From positions 1 through 64,000 of the forward strand of contig JACPQD010000038.1 in assembly GCA_016190665.1 (NCBI GenBank): a DNA stretch of 64,000 nt. Reading direction: 5' to 3'. A model generated the notes under the pieces. It did not search any database. It was given only the letters and a program-made list of their open reading frames with translations, and was not told where the DNA came from. Below, in pieces: positions 16,899 to 26,600 of the stretch (position 1 is the first letter of the stretch; the number at the start of each line of letters is the position of its first letter). Both the position numbers and the translations under genes were made by a program. The stretch comes from Chloroflexota bacterium. GTDB lineage: Bacteria; Chloroflexota; Dehalococcoidia; JACPQD01.

Positions 16899-18632
16899 AT
16901 GCTGACGCGTATGCGCGTGAGACGATTCAAGAAGCTGAGAGATGTGGATATCGAGCTGGGCAAGTCGGTCGTTCTCATCGGGCCAAACAACTCGGGAAAG
17001 ACGGCCGCTCTGCAGGCGCTCGCTCTCTGGGACATCGGTTTGAAGCGGTGGAACGAAAGACGCGGCGGAAAGACGTCACCGGAGAAGCGCCCTGGCGTTA
17101 CCATAAACCGAAAGGACCTTATTTCGATCCCTGTTCCCAACTCGAACCTCCTGTGGAGCGAATTGCATGTGCGCGACATCTTTCGAGCCGATCATCACAA
17201 ACCGCACACTCAGAACGTCCGTATCGACATTGTCGTCGATGGGCTGACGGAGGGGAAAACCTGGTCTTGCGGCCTCGAGTTTGACTTCGCTAATGAGGAA
17301 TCATTCTACTGCCGTCCGTTGCGTTTGAGCGAGGGCCTTCAACCAGAGAGACAGCCCATCCCTACCGAGGCCTCGACTATTCGAGTCGCCTATCTTCCAC
17401 CCATGTCCGGCCTGGCCGCAGAAGAGCCGAAGTGGGAGCCGGGGCGAATCAATGTCCTTTTGGGGGAAGGACAAACGGCTCAAGTGCTGCGCAATCTGTG
17501 TTATCAAATTCACGAGAATCCTCGTGCCACTTCCGACTGGAAAGAGTTAACCGGCCATCTTGAGGACCTCTTCGGGCTAACACTGGACGCGCCACAGTAC
17601 ATACAGGAACGTGGCGAGATTACAATGACATACAAGGAAGAGGGAGGCACCCGGCTGGACATTTCTTCTTCCGGACGCGGTTTTCAACAGACTCTGCTGT
17701 TGCTGGCTCACCTCTATGCTAACCCACGGACGGTCTTGCTCCTGGATGAACCAGATGCCCATCTCGAAGTCCTTCGCCAACGGCAGATTTATCAATTGCT
17801 GACGCGGGTGGCTGATAAACAAGGCTCCCAGCTCATCGCTGCCAGCCATTCCGAGGTCGTGCTCAACGAAGCCGCTGATCGTGATGTGGTCATAGCTTTC
17901 ATCGGTAAGCCCCATCGCATTGACGACCGCGGAAGCCAGGTGTTGAAGGCGCTCAGAGAGATCGGGTTCGAGCAATACGCCATGGCGGAGCAGACCGGCT
18001 GGGTACTGTATCTGGAAGGCTCAACCGATCTTACTGTCCTGAAGGCATTCGCGGATACTCTGGGCCATCCCGCCGCCAGACTTCTGGACCTGCCGTTTGT
18101 CTACTATGTTGGTAATCAACCCCCCCGCGTGCGAGAACACTTCTGGGGCTTGCGGGAGGCAAAGAAGGACCTGGTAGGGATCGCTCTGTTTGATCGCCTT
18201 GATCGAGCATTGCCCGATGACCTGGGTGCGGAGGGATATCAGTGGAAGCGCCGGGAGATTGAGAACTACTTGTGCATGGAAGAGGTCTTGCTGGCGTATG
18301 CGCGTCACGAACAGCCGAACGATCTTTTCGGATCAGCAGAGGCCAATCGCCGCCAGGATGTCATGCAAAGAGCGATCGCCCAGATCTCAAACGCGCTGAA
18401 GACCCTGGGCAAACCTGACCCCTGGTCGCCTGATATCAAGGCAACCGATGACTTCCTGGACCCTCTTTGCGAACTCTACTTCAAGGAACTGGGGTTGCCC
18501 AACCTGTTGTGTAAGAGTGATTACCACGTGCTTGCTCGCCTGGTGCCAAAAGACAGGATTGACCCCGAAGTGGCCGACAGGCTGGATGACATAGTTCGGG
18601 TCGCCACCCAAGCGCGGCCAAGGCAGGATTGA
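16899..18632 (+). CDS. OLD-like AAA ATPase with TOPRIM domain
   Basis: Predicted ATP-driven nuclease of the OLD (overcoming lysogenization defect) class, often a phage-defence factor. The N-terminal ABC-type ATPase has Walker A GPNNSGKT at 28-35, a Q-loop region, a signature-like SSSGRGFQQTLLLLAHL near 262, Walker B VLLLDEPDAH near 280 and switch ASHSE near 316. From about 370 a TOPRIM-like segment has LYLEGSTDLTVLKAF and ALFDRLDR. ATG 16899 is preceded by AAAGGA. No GajB-like helicase partner is adjacent. The stop is followed immediately by a remnant of an acyl-CoA dehydrogenase end, suggesting insertion at that gene's 3' end. Confidence 0.78.
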   Translation: MLTRMRVRRFKKLRDVDIELGKSVVLIGPNNSGKTAALQALALWDIGLKRWNERRGGKTSPEKRPGVTINRKDLISIPVPNSNLLWSELHVRDIFRADHHKPHTQNVRIDIVVDGLTEGKTWSCGLEFDFANEESFYCRPLRLSEGLQPERQPIPTEASTIRVAYLPPMSGLAAEEPKWEPGRINVLLGEGQTAQVLRNLCYQIHENPRATSDWKELTGHLEDLFGLTLDAPQYIQERGEITMTYKEEGGTRLDISSSGRGFQQTLLLLAHLYANPRTVLLLDEPDAHLEVLRQRQIYQLLTRVADKQGSQLIAASHSEVVLNEAADRDVVIAFIGKPHRIDDRGSQVLKALREIGFEQYAMAEQTGWVLYLEGSTDLTVLKAFADTLGHPAARLLDLPFVYYVGNQPPRVREHFWGLREAKKDLVGIALFDRLDRALPDDLGAEGYQWKRREIENYLCMEEVLLAYARHEQPNDLFGSAEANRRQDVMQRAIAQISNALKTLGKPDPWSPDIKATDDFLDPLCELYFKELGLPNLLCKSDYHVLARLVPKDRIDPEVADRLDDIVRVATQARPRQD

Positions 18633-18683
18633 CCTTCCGGGATTCTCAGTAACGGCATCGCGATTCGAGGGCTAGGTTTGCCA
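18633..18683 (+). pseudogene. Remnant of an acyl-CoA dehydrogenase 3' end
   Basis: Starting right after the OLD-like stop, the frame reads PSGILSNGIAIRGLGLP. It matches the end of the intact dehydrogenase (TSEILRNVIAIRGLGLP, 16773-16823) at 13 of 17 residues, with many silent base changes. It is too short to be functional. It marks either an old tandem dehydrogenase that was replaced or the duplicated 3' end left by an integration event. Confidence 0.55.
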
Positions 18684-18712
18684 GAGCGTAGCCTCACGAT
18701 AGACGCACGTAG

Positions 18713-18734
18713 GGGCGGACGTCTCTGTCCGCCC
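18713..18734. repeat. Dispersed hairpin repeat, left of the cyclase-nuclease pair
   Basis: GGGCGGAC, a 6-base loop and GTCCGCCC form a perfect 8-bp stem, preceded by CGTAGG. A copy in the opposite orientation is at 27071-27098. It is followed by a second hairpin, GGGGGCTGCGTGGCCCCC. Confidence 0.6.
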
Positions 18735-18853
18735 TCCGGGGGCTGCGTGGCCCCCTCTGTCCGCGAGGGAGTCGCCCCGGCGAGCCGCTCGATCTTGGCC
18801 TGGGAAGGACTGGCGGAAAGTTGCCAGTAACCTATGGCTAGGAGTACTTCCCC

Positions 18854-20473
18854 CTACCCGGCTTCTTGCCCGTCCAGCTGTTCGCCCAAGAGCTCGCCGT
18901 CGACAGAGGGTTCTTCGCCACGCTCATCGATGTCAAAGTGTCGCTCAAAGAACTCTCGTTGCACGCGCTCAAGGAGCGGGTGAGCGGAGGCAAGGCCAGC
19001 TTGTCTGGAGTACCTGGTGAGGAAGTCGTGGAAGTCTTCCGCATGGCCTTTCGACTCCCTTTCGCGTTTCCTGTCGTTGAGCAATTGGCTCATGGGCACC
19101 GTACTGTTCCAAGAGGACAGGACTTCGAGTTCGGCGATACCCATCAAGTGGTAGTCTTCGAACGAGGCCAAGCCTCGATCTTCGAACGCCTTGTGGGCCA
19201 GGTCTCGGTAATGCGATTCGAAAAAGAGCGAATCGCACATGACAATCACGGCCTGGGTGCTCTTGATTTTCGTGGCATCAATGCCCATCCTGCCCTCGAC
19301 GAAATCGCGAATCTTCTCAGGGTACTTCGCTACAGTCTCGGCGAATATGCGCTCCGTGTCTTTGGCTAGATCCTCTCGGGCCGCGGAGACCCGGCTATCC
19401 ATCCGCAATCTGGAACTCCTGCATTCGAAGAGGATCGCTGTCTCGCCATCCAGCACAATCCAGTCGGGCCCTCGCCGCTCCGATTTTCCGTAGCGTGGCT
19501 CCGGTATCACGCTATCGGGGCCAAAGGTCCATTTGAGCAGACGACCGACGTAATGCTCGAACAGCCTGCCAAAGTAGTCAAGGAAAGCGTTGCCCTGGGC
19601 GCTCCGAAACAGGTCCATCAGGTCGAAGTACAGACCCTCTGAGATACGATAGGCCAGCAGCCTGGGGACGGGCACGATAAGTTCGTGGTTCACCGCGATC
19701 AGTGGGCGTTTGTTCAACACGTTAAACTCAGTCTTGATGTAGAGGGGATCTGTAACGCGAAACTCCGCAGAAAGCTGCCGAAACTGTTCGTACGTGGCGG
19801 ACGCTCTCGACAGGAATTTGTCACAGTCTTCCTGGCTCACCGCGTCCGCAAGCTTACCCGTAGCAGCGAAGTATCGCGTTAGCGACGTATGGTGCAACGC
19901 ACCCGCGAAATAGCCGAAGCCGATTACCATGAACTTCTCAAGTCCGATGCCAGTTGCGTCAAGCCATTCAGCTTCAAGGTCAAAGGGTCGGCCTGAGACC
20001 TCCCGGTTGCCATCAATCAGTAACAGCTTGGTTCTTGGGATCATCGAGCTCAGACGCTCTTGCCAGACGAATTGCTCCCAGGAGACGCGCACCATGGTGC
20101 TGCGAGGGTCCGCTTTTGGCCCCCTTGGGTTCACCGATGCATCGCGCAAATTCGCGTGCATGAAAGCTAGACCGCGCAAGTCGTCCAGGGTTGCGGTTTC
20201 CTGGCGCATGTCTGACGACCGAAGGATAGATGTCTTGGCGAGAAAACTCAGGGTCCAAGGAGCCAGGTACACCTTGCATCCAGGCAGTACTCCGTAACGG
20301 CGACTCGGAGGAACGTTGATGAGCGTCTCCGATAGGGGCCGCCCATCAAGCCGGTTGGCAACGACGTTGCACATTTTCAGGAAATCGCGAACCCGAAAGC
20401 GGTTGATTCTAGTGAGTAGATCACTGTACGACGTTGGGGGTCCTAGCGGGATTTGATTGACCACAAACTCCAT
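18854..20473 (-). CDS. Unknown protein with PD-(D/E)xK-like segment
   Basis: I do not recognise the family of this 539-residue protein. Near residues 360-385 the segment GPDWIVLDGETAILFECRSSR has the D...ExR pattern of a PD-(D/E)xK nuclease core, preceded by FGRLFEHYVGRLLKW, a helix common before such cores. The N-terminal two thirds have no clear motif and no membrane helix. ATG 20473 is preferred over the track TTG at 20503. It lies 209 bases downstream of the cyclase-like gene on the same strand, so the two may form one unit in which this is the effector. That role is inference. Confidence 0.6.
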   Translation of the reverse strand: MEFVVNQIPLGPPTSYSDLLTRINRFRVRDFLKMCNVVANRLDGRPLSETLINVPPSRRYGVLPGCKVYLAPWTLSFLAKTSILRSSDMRQETATLDDLRGLAFMHANLRDASVNPRGPKADPRSTMVRVSWEQFVWQERLSSMIPRTKLLLIDGNREVSGRPFDLEAEWLDATGIGLEKFMVIGFGYFAGALHHTSLTRYFAATGKLADAVSQEDCDKFLSRASATYEQFRQLSAEFRVTDPLYIKTEFNVLNKRPLIAVNHELIVPVPRLLAYRISEGLYFDLMDLFRSAQGNAFLDYFGRLFEHYVGRLLKWTFGPDSVIPEPRYGKSERRGPDWIVLDGETAILFECRSSRLRMDSRVSAAREDLAKDTERIFAETVAKYPEKIRDFVEGRMGIDATKIKSTQAVIVMCDSLFFESHYRDLAHKAFEDRGLASFEDYHLMGIAELEVLSSWNSTVPMSQLLNDRKRERESKGHAEDFHDFLTRYSRQAGLASAHPLLERVQREFFERHFDIDERGEEPSVDGELLGEQLDGQEAG

Positions 20474-20682
20474 CGGTTGCTCACCCCTATTCAACGGCTG
20501 CAAGTCGGCGTCACCAGCGGTATTGCTAGATTACCCCACGTGAAGAGGGGGGGAAGATCTACGCTCCGAATTCGCTGTCCCACTGGCCGGGCGCCGCACA
20601 AACGCGAGCTACACCCAGACCTGCAGATGTGCGGGGAAGCCGCTGCCCAGATGCCCGCGCAGCCAGACGAATTCTGGGCTAG

Positions 20683-21417
20683 TCAACGGGAAAGGCGCTG
20701 GTTGATGAAAGCAACGGTGTTCTCGTACTTCTCTCTCACGCCTCGGTGCAGCTGGTCCAACGATCCGAAAGTCTTCTTGAAGGGATAGTAGAAGGTATCC
20801 AAGTTGATTGGCGCCGAAACGGGGAAGTTCTTTCGGTGCGTTTCAACCCAGTCGACCACGTATGAGGTTTCCGTCCCGCCGCGCTTCACCGGAACCTCCC
20901 AGGGAATAACCGCCTCGTTGCCTCTGCCAGATAGTATGGGTATGGCCAGAGCGCGGTTGGCGACAGCTTTGTCGACTCTAATTCCGAGCCACTGAGACGC
21001 TTCGCCCAGCCGATAGGCGCTCAAAAGTGCCGGACCAGCGAACAGATTGCGACCAAGATCAAACTTGAATTGGCCGTGTGCAATTCCACCCCGGAGCGGC
21101 ACGCAATAGCTCAAGGCTTTGGAGAAGAGTTCTGTGACCAGGAGAATCATGGCATAAGTATCAGGTGGGTCGTCAGCAACACTGAACACGATGATCGTAT
21201 CAGAAAACATATAGGAACGCACTCTGTCGCGGATAATCTCGCCACCCTCAGTCAGCATGATCTGCAGACTAAGCCGTTCCTCCTTGGCATCGCATAGCTT
21301 GGAAAGAAGTTCCCATGCGATGTCCGGGTCGCGGGCAGTCAGCTCGCTCATTCCCAACATGTCGAGGTGCGCTACATATCGCAACGAATGCTGACTGAGT
21401 GCGCCCCAGCGCTGCAT
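20683..21417 (-). CDS. Class III nucleotidyl cyclase-like protein
   Basis: A 244-residue protein whose core resembles class III adenylyl/guanylyl cyclase domains. YVAHLDMLGM gives the first metal Asp, SYMFSDTIIVFS the second. VPLRGGIAHGQF and NLFAGPALLSAYRLGEAS match the strand and helix that follow in cyclases (RxGIHxG and GxxVNxAxRLE). The track ORF runs to 22011, but the upstream 198 codons are antisense to the methyltransferase. ATG 21417 with GGGAG upstream is the likely start. It is divergent from the restriction system and is followed by the nuclease-like gene. Enzymatic activity is not shown by sequence. Confidence 0.6.
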   Translation of the reverse strand: MQRWGALSQHSLRYVAHLDMLGMSELTARDPDIAWELLSKLCDAKEERLSLQIMLTEGGEIIRDRVRSYMFSDTIIVFSVADDPPDTYAMILLVTELFSKALSYCVPLRGGIAHGQFKFDLGRNLFAGPALLSAYRLGEASQWLGIRVDKAVANRALAIPILSGRGNEAVIPWEVPVKRGGTETSYVVDWVETHRKNFPVSAPINLDTFYYPFKKTFGSLDQLHRGVREKYENTVAFINQRLSR

Positions 21418-21537
21418 TGATGACTCCCGTTCGTCTTCATCAAGCTTGACAAGAACACGAAGACAGTCTATAACAAAGCGGATGTTATGCGCAAGACGAC
21501 GACCTTTGGTCCGCGCTGTGTCTAGGAGGATCCCGCT

Positions 21538-23631
21538 ATGCCCGAACCAGTCCGCTGGGGACCAGATAACCCGCACCCGCTCTCCAGGATGAAGACGGAG
21601 CTTATCTGGGAGGGCAAGTACGACGAGTACGGCAACCGCCGCCCGATAAGGCTGCCCGCTTCGCCACTGCCCCTCCAGCGCATCGAGACCATCGACGAGC
21701 CCCACGACCGCGAGAAGGCCCGCCAGCTTGACATGTTCGACGAGGCGGCCTTCGCCCGGAAGGCCCACCAAGACGACTTCCGCAACGTGCTCATCTGGGG
21801 CGACAACAAGCTGGCCATGGCCTCTCTCCTGGAGCAGTTCCGCGGCAAGATCGACCTCATTTACATCGACCCGCCCTTCGACGTGGGCGCCGACTTCACC
21901 ATGCAGGTGCAGGTGGGCGATGAAGCGGAGGCCCTCCAAAAGGAACAGTCCGTTCTTGAAGCAGTGGCTTATAGGGACACCTGGGGCAAGGGGACGGACT
22001 CCTACCTGCACATGATGTACGAGCGTCTCACCCTGATGCGGGATTTATCGAGTGATGAGGCAAGTATCTACGTGCACTGCGACTACCGCGTTAACTCCCA
22101 CCTCCGTTTGATCCTTGATGACATTCTCTCTCCGTTGAACATCAGAAACGAAATAATCTGGCGCAGAGCGAACGCTCACAACGATCCCGGCCGCTGTGGA
22201 ATCATAACTGACACGATTCTTTACTACTCGCGCGGCATAAAGCCGGTCTGGAATGATCAATTCACACCGTATTCTGACGAGTACGTCGCATCGCACTGGG
22301 CGAAGGCCGATGAAGAGGGAGGGAGATTTCGCCTAATACCGCTAGACGCCCCAAGGCATGGCAGCGGCGGCAGCTTGCTTTACGAGTGGAAAGGCAAGTG
22401 GCCGGCACCTTCCCGTACGTGGGCGTATGTCCGCGAGAAGATGGAACAGTTTGACAGAGAAGGCAGAATTGTTTACACAAAGAACGGAACCCCTTGCCTG
22501 AAAAGGTACATGGACGAGTCGCCTGGCTTGCCGCTACAGAACTTATGGGAGGATATCCCGCCCGTCAACCCTATGGCGCTCGAGCGGCTTGGTTACGATA
22601 CGCAGAAGCCGGAAGCACTCCTACAGCGAATCATCAAAGCTTCCTCAAACGAAGGCGATCTGGTCGCCGACTTCTTCTGCGGCTCAGGCACGACGCTGGC
22701 CGTGGCCGAGAAGCTGGGGCGCCGCTGCATAGGCGTGGACCTGGGCCGCTATGCCATTCACACCACGCGGAAGCGCCTTATCCAGGTGCAGCGGGAGCTG
22801 CATGGGGCGGGCAAGCCCTATCGCTCCTTCGACGTGTATAACCTCGGCCGCTACGAGCGCCAGTGGTGGCAGTTGGAGCGGCTGAAGGGGGCCAACACGG
22901 AGCATCGCGCCATCGTCCTGCAGTTCTATAAGGCGGCGCCGCTGAAGGGCGCGCCCCATCCCCTCCTCCACGGCACAAGGCAAGGCGCCTACGTGCACGT
23001 GGACGAAATCGATGGCATCTTCACCTTCGCGGAGCTTCTGCCCGTGGCGCAGGCCGCCCAGGCGGCGGGCGCCCGCGAGCTGCACTGCCTGGCCTGGGAG
23101 TTCGAGATGGAGTTGGCCCTGAAGAAACAGGCCGTGGAGGCGGAGACCGGCCTGACCATCCGCCTCAAATACATCCCGCGCGAGATCATGGAGCCCAGCC
23201 GCAGCGAATGCCAGTTCTTCGAGGCCGGGCACCTGGAAGTCAAGCCCATCGTCAACGGCAGGAAGGTGGACGTGCAACTGGTGCGCTTCACCCCCGCCCT
23301 GGCCGAGGCGCCGGAGGCGGAACTGGCCGCGCTACGGGAGCGCGCCGTCAGGTCCCCCTTCGATTTCATCGATTTCTGGGCGGTGGACTTTACCTGGAGC
23401 GAGGGCAAGCCCTTCGAGCACCACTGGCAGGACTTCCGCACGCGGAAGGACCGTTCGCTGAAGACCAGGACCGATATCGGCTGGGAGTACCCCACTTCTC
23501 CCCCCGTGGGCCCGCTGCAGTCTCCCCCCGTGGACGGGGGGACTAAGGGGGGACAAAGGCATCGTATCTGCGTGAAGGTGATCGACGTCTTCGGCGTGGA
23601 CACCACTACCGCCATTGAGGTGGAGGTGTAG
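21538..23631 (+). CDS. Type III-like DNA adenine methyltransferase (Mod)
   Basis: Modification subunit predicted to methylate adenine and to recognise the DNA site. Motif IV DPPF is at about 111-114 and the AdoMet-binding motif FCGSGTT at about 380-386. This is the beta-class order found in type III Mod proteins. The 697 residues include a long C-terminal region, probably contact or target recognition. ATG 21538 follows TAGGAGGA. Near the C-terminus a REP-like hairpin is embedded in frame (SPPVDGGTKGGQ), which is unusual inside a gene. The Res gene begins 2 bases after the stop. Confidence 0.9.
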   Translation: MPEPVRWGPDNPHPLSRMKTELIWEGKYDEYGNRRPIRLPASPLPLQRIETIDEPHDREKARQLDMFDEAAFARKAHQDDFRNVLIWGDNKLAMASLLEQFRGKIDLIYIDPPFDVGADFTMQVQVGDEAEALQKEQSVLEAVAYRDTWGKGTDSYLHMMYERLTLMRDLSSDEASIYVHCDYRVNSHLRLILDDILSPLNIRNEIIWRRANAHNDPGRCGIITDTILYYSRGIKPVWNDQFTPYSDEYVASHWAKADEEGGRFRLIPLDAPRHGSGGSLLYEWKGKWPAPSRTWAYVREKMEQFDREGRIVYTKNGTPCLKRYMDESPGLPLQNLWEDIPPVNPMALERLGYDTQKPEALLQRIIKASSNEGDLVADFFCGSGTTLAVAEKLGRRCIGVDLGRYAIHTTRKRLIQVQRELHGAGKPYRSFDVYNLGRYERQWWQLERLKGANTEHRAIVLQFYKAAPLKGAPHPLLHGTRQGAYVHVDEIDGIFTFAELLPVAQAAQAAGARELHCLAWEFEMELALKKQAVEAETGLTIRLKYIPREIMEPSRSECQFFEAGHLEVKPIVNGRKVDVQLVRFTPALAEAPEAELAALRERAVRSPFDFIDFWAVDFTWSEGKPFEHHWQDFRTRKDRSLKTRTDIGWEYPTSPPVGPLQSPPVDGGTKGGQRHRICVKVIDVFGVDTTTAIEVEV
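23523..23542. repeat. Hairpin repeat embedded in the mod coding frame
   Basis: TCCCCCCGT, GG, ACGGGGGGA form a perfect 9-bp stem inside the methyltransferase gene. It is preceded by a related partial unit (TCTCCCCCCGTGGGCCCG, 23504-23521) and followed by GGGGGGACAAAGG. Similar C-tract/G-tract hairpins occur between genes at 43900-43917. The reading frame is kept. Confidence 0.7.
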
Positions 23632-23633
23632 CC

Positions 23634-26600
23634 GTGCCCTTCGAGGTCACCGAGAGCAACGCGGCCGCCCTGGAGCCCCTCTTCAAGCCCTGGGAGGAGC
23701 CCGTCCAGCATCGCCTGCCCAATCCCGAGCACGGCGGGCCGGCCGTTGTCGCCCCCGGCCGCCGGCCCAGCAAGTGCCTGCTGGTACGCGCCATCCGGGC
23801 CGAGGTGGACGGCTGGCGGCGGGGCCTCTACGCCGGCGTCAGCGATACGTCCCGCGATCTCCTGAACTTCTGGTTCAATACCGAGCACCAGGTTGAAGAC
23901 GACGACGGCAACAGCGTCCCCTTCCGCTACCACTGGGCGCAGCGCGAGGCCATCGAGACGATCATCTACCTTTACGAAATGCGGGGTATCCGCAGCGTGG
24001 CGGCGCTGCTCACGGAGCTCGGCGGCGACTCCCTCGCCGACCTGGCCTTGGGCATACATCCGGATGAAGACCGCTGGCCCAAGGACTGCTGCAAGATCGC
24101 TACCGGCGGGGGCAAGACCAAGGTTATGAGCCTGGCCATAGTGTGGAGCTACTTCCACCAGGCCTACGAGCCAGGCTCCAGCCTGGCGCAGCATTTCGTG
24201 ATCATCGCCCCGAACCTGACCGTGTACGAGCGACTGAAGGACGATTTCGAAAACTGCGTTATCTTCCACAAGGACCCGCTGCTGCCAGAGGACTGGAAAT
24301 CCGACTTCCGGATGCAGGTCGTGTTGCAGGACGAGCCGGGCGGGGCGGCTACGACCGGGGCGATTTACCTGACCAACATTCACCGCCTCTACGAGAAGCG
24401 CGAGAATGGCGAGGAGAGCGGTCCTGGCTCTCTTTTCGGCCCGGCGGTCAAGCGAGCGCAGGCCTTGGACACGGGCGCGGCGTTGCGGGAGCGGATCGCC
24501 TGCCATCCCAGCCTCATGGTCCTCAACGACGAAGCGCACCACCTCCACGACCCCGACCTCGCCTGGAACCGCGCCATCGATACCCTGCACAGCCAGTGCG
24601 TGAGCAAGGGCAACAGCGGCATCTGCCTGCAACTGGACTTCACGGCCACGCCGAAGCACAATGATGGGACGTTCTTCCATCACGTCGTCTGCGACTTCCC
24701 GCTGGGCGAGGCTGTAGACGCAGGCATCGTGAAGGTGCCCGTGCTGGGCGAGTCCGATGAGCTGGTGCCCCACGGCGACGCGCGGACGCCCGCCCACGAG
24801 CGCTACTCCATGCATCTCCAGCTCGGCTACCAGCGCTACGCGAAGACCTATGAGGAGTTGAGCCGCGTCCGCAAGCCCATCCTCTTCGTCATGACCGAGG
24901 ACTCCGACGCGGCGAACAAGGTCGCCGGTTACCTGGACAGCGACCAGTTCCCCTTACTCAAGGACAGGGTGCTGAACATTCACACCCGGCTCAAGGGGCG
25001 CGTCAAGACCTATACGCGCGGCGGCCGCGAGGTCAAGGAGTTCGTGGAGAACGAGACGGCGATGAAGCCCGACGACCTCCGCGCCCTGCGCGAGATGTCT
25101 CGCGAACTGGACCGGAAGGACAGCAAGTTTCGCTGCGTGGTCTCGGTGATGATGCTGCGCGAGGGCTGGGACGTGCGCAACGTTACCACAGTCGTTCCCT
25201 TGCGCCCCTATTCCGCGAAGTCCGGCATCCTGCCCGAACAGACGCTCGGCCGCGGCCTGAGGCGCATGGACCCTGGGGGGAACACGCCGGAGCTGGTTAC
25301 TGTGGTGGATCACCCCGCGTTCCGCAAGCTGTATGAGGACGAGCTGGCCCAGGAGGGCCTCGACATCCCTGTGCTGCCCATCCGCGAAGCCTTGAAGCAG
25401 AGCGTCACAATCTTTGTGGACCACCAGCACAAGCCAGTGCCAGGGCTGGAGGTGGAGATTCCCCTGATCTCGGATGCTGTGCAGACGGCGTCTGAGTTCT
25501 CGGGCCTGAGCAGCGATGAGGTCAGGAGATACTTCCAGGCTCGCTTTCACCCGCTGCCGATCGGCAAGAAGAAGGAAGGCCCCATCGAATACAAGGAAAG
25601 GCATCTGTTCACCGACGAGGTCGTCTCTCGCATGCAGTTGGACGCCGGGCTGCTGAGCAACGCCTGGTCAGCCCCGGGATATTTCGCCCAGATGCTGGGC
25701 CGCGCCTGCCGCCTGAGCAATCCGCATCAGATCCTCACGCCCCTGATAGAGGAGTTCCTGTCCAAGTCCCTCTTTGAGCGGGAAGTCGATCTCTTCGCAG
25801 GTGAGGTTGACCACCGCATGCGCGATGTTGACGTTGTCGAGCATGTCCGCGCCACGTTTACGCCCCTCATCCTCGCCAGAACGGTCAGACGGGAAGAGCG
25901 CAAGCGCATCAGCCAGGGGCAGCCGCTGTCCAAGTGGAAGCCCTATCAGGCCTCCAGCACGGAGCGCCGCCCCGCCGTGCCCGGCCAGCGCACCATGTTC
26001 AACCTTGTGCCTTGCGACAACGAGTTCGAGCAACAGTTCGCTGATTTCTGCGACATGGCTTCCGATGTGGCGGCTTTCGCTAAGAACGCCGGACCGCAGA
26101 AGCTGATGATCGACTACCTCCGCCCCGACGGGCAGCGCGGGCTATACGTGCCGGACTTCCTGGTGCGCTGCGCCGACGGTGGCTACTTCGTCGCGGAGCT
26201 GAAGGGGAGAGCGGATAACCTCGTTCCTGTGAAAGCGCGCACCGCCGTTGAATGGTGCAAGGCGGCATCGGTGGGCAAGCCGCAGTACAAATACCTCTAC
26301 GTGCCCTATCACCTTTTCCAACAGGGCGGGGCGGCGACAGTGGAAGAGCTGCATCGCGCTTGCGCGCCGCATCTCAATGCTTTGCTCGAAGAGGCGAAGA
26401 CGGGCCAGCAACAGCTTCCCCTGTTCGAGGCCACGGTCCAGAAGGAGGCTGCCGACCTATTCAGTCGGCTCCTGGACAAGGCGGGCGTGGGCGCCCTTCC
26501 GGCGCCTCTGGAGGCGTCAATGCGCCAGGCCGTCACCGTCCTGGACTACGCGGTGCGCTCCAAAATGGCGGACTTCGCCCATGCCTTCCAGCCGCTTCTG

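Noticed and set aside
21418-22011. First 198 codons of the 442-codon minus ORF
   Set aside because: They are the complement of the methyltransferase 5' half and show no relation to cyclases. The real gene starts at ATG 21417.
22989-24815. Minus-strand ORF of 608 codons
   Set aside because: It lies entirely opposite the mod and res genes, which have clear catalytic motifs; high GC produces long antisense frames here.
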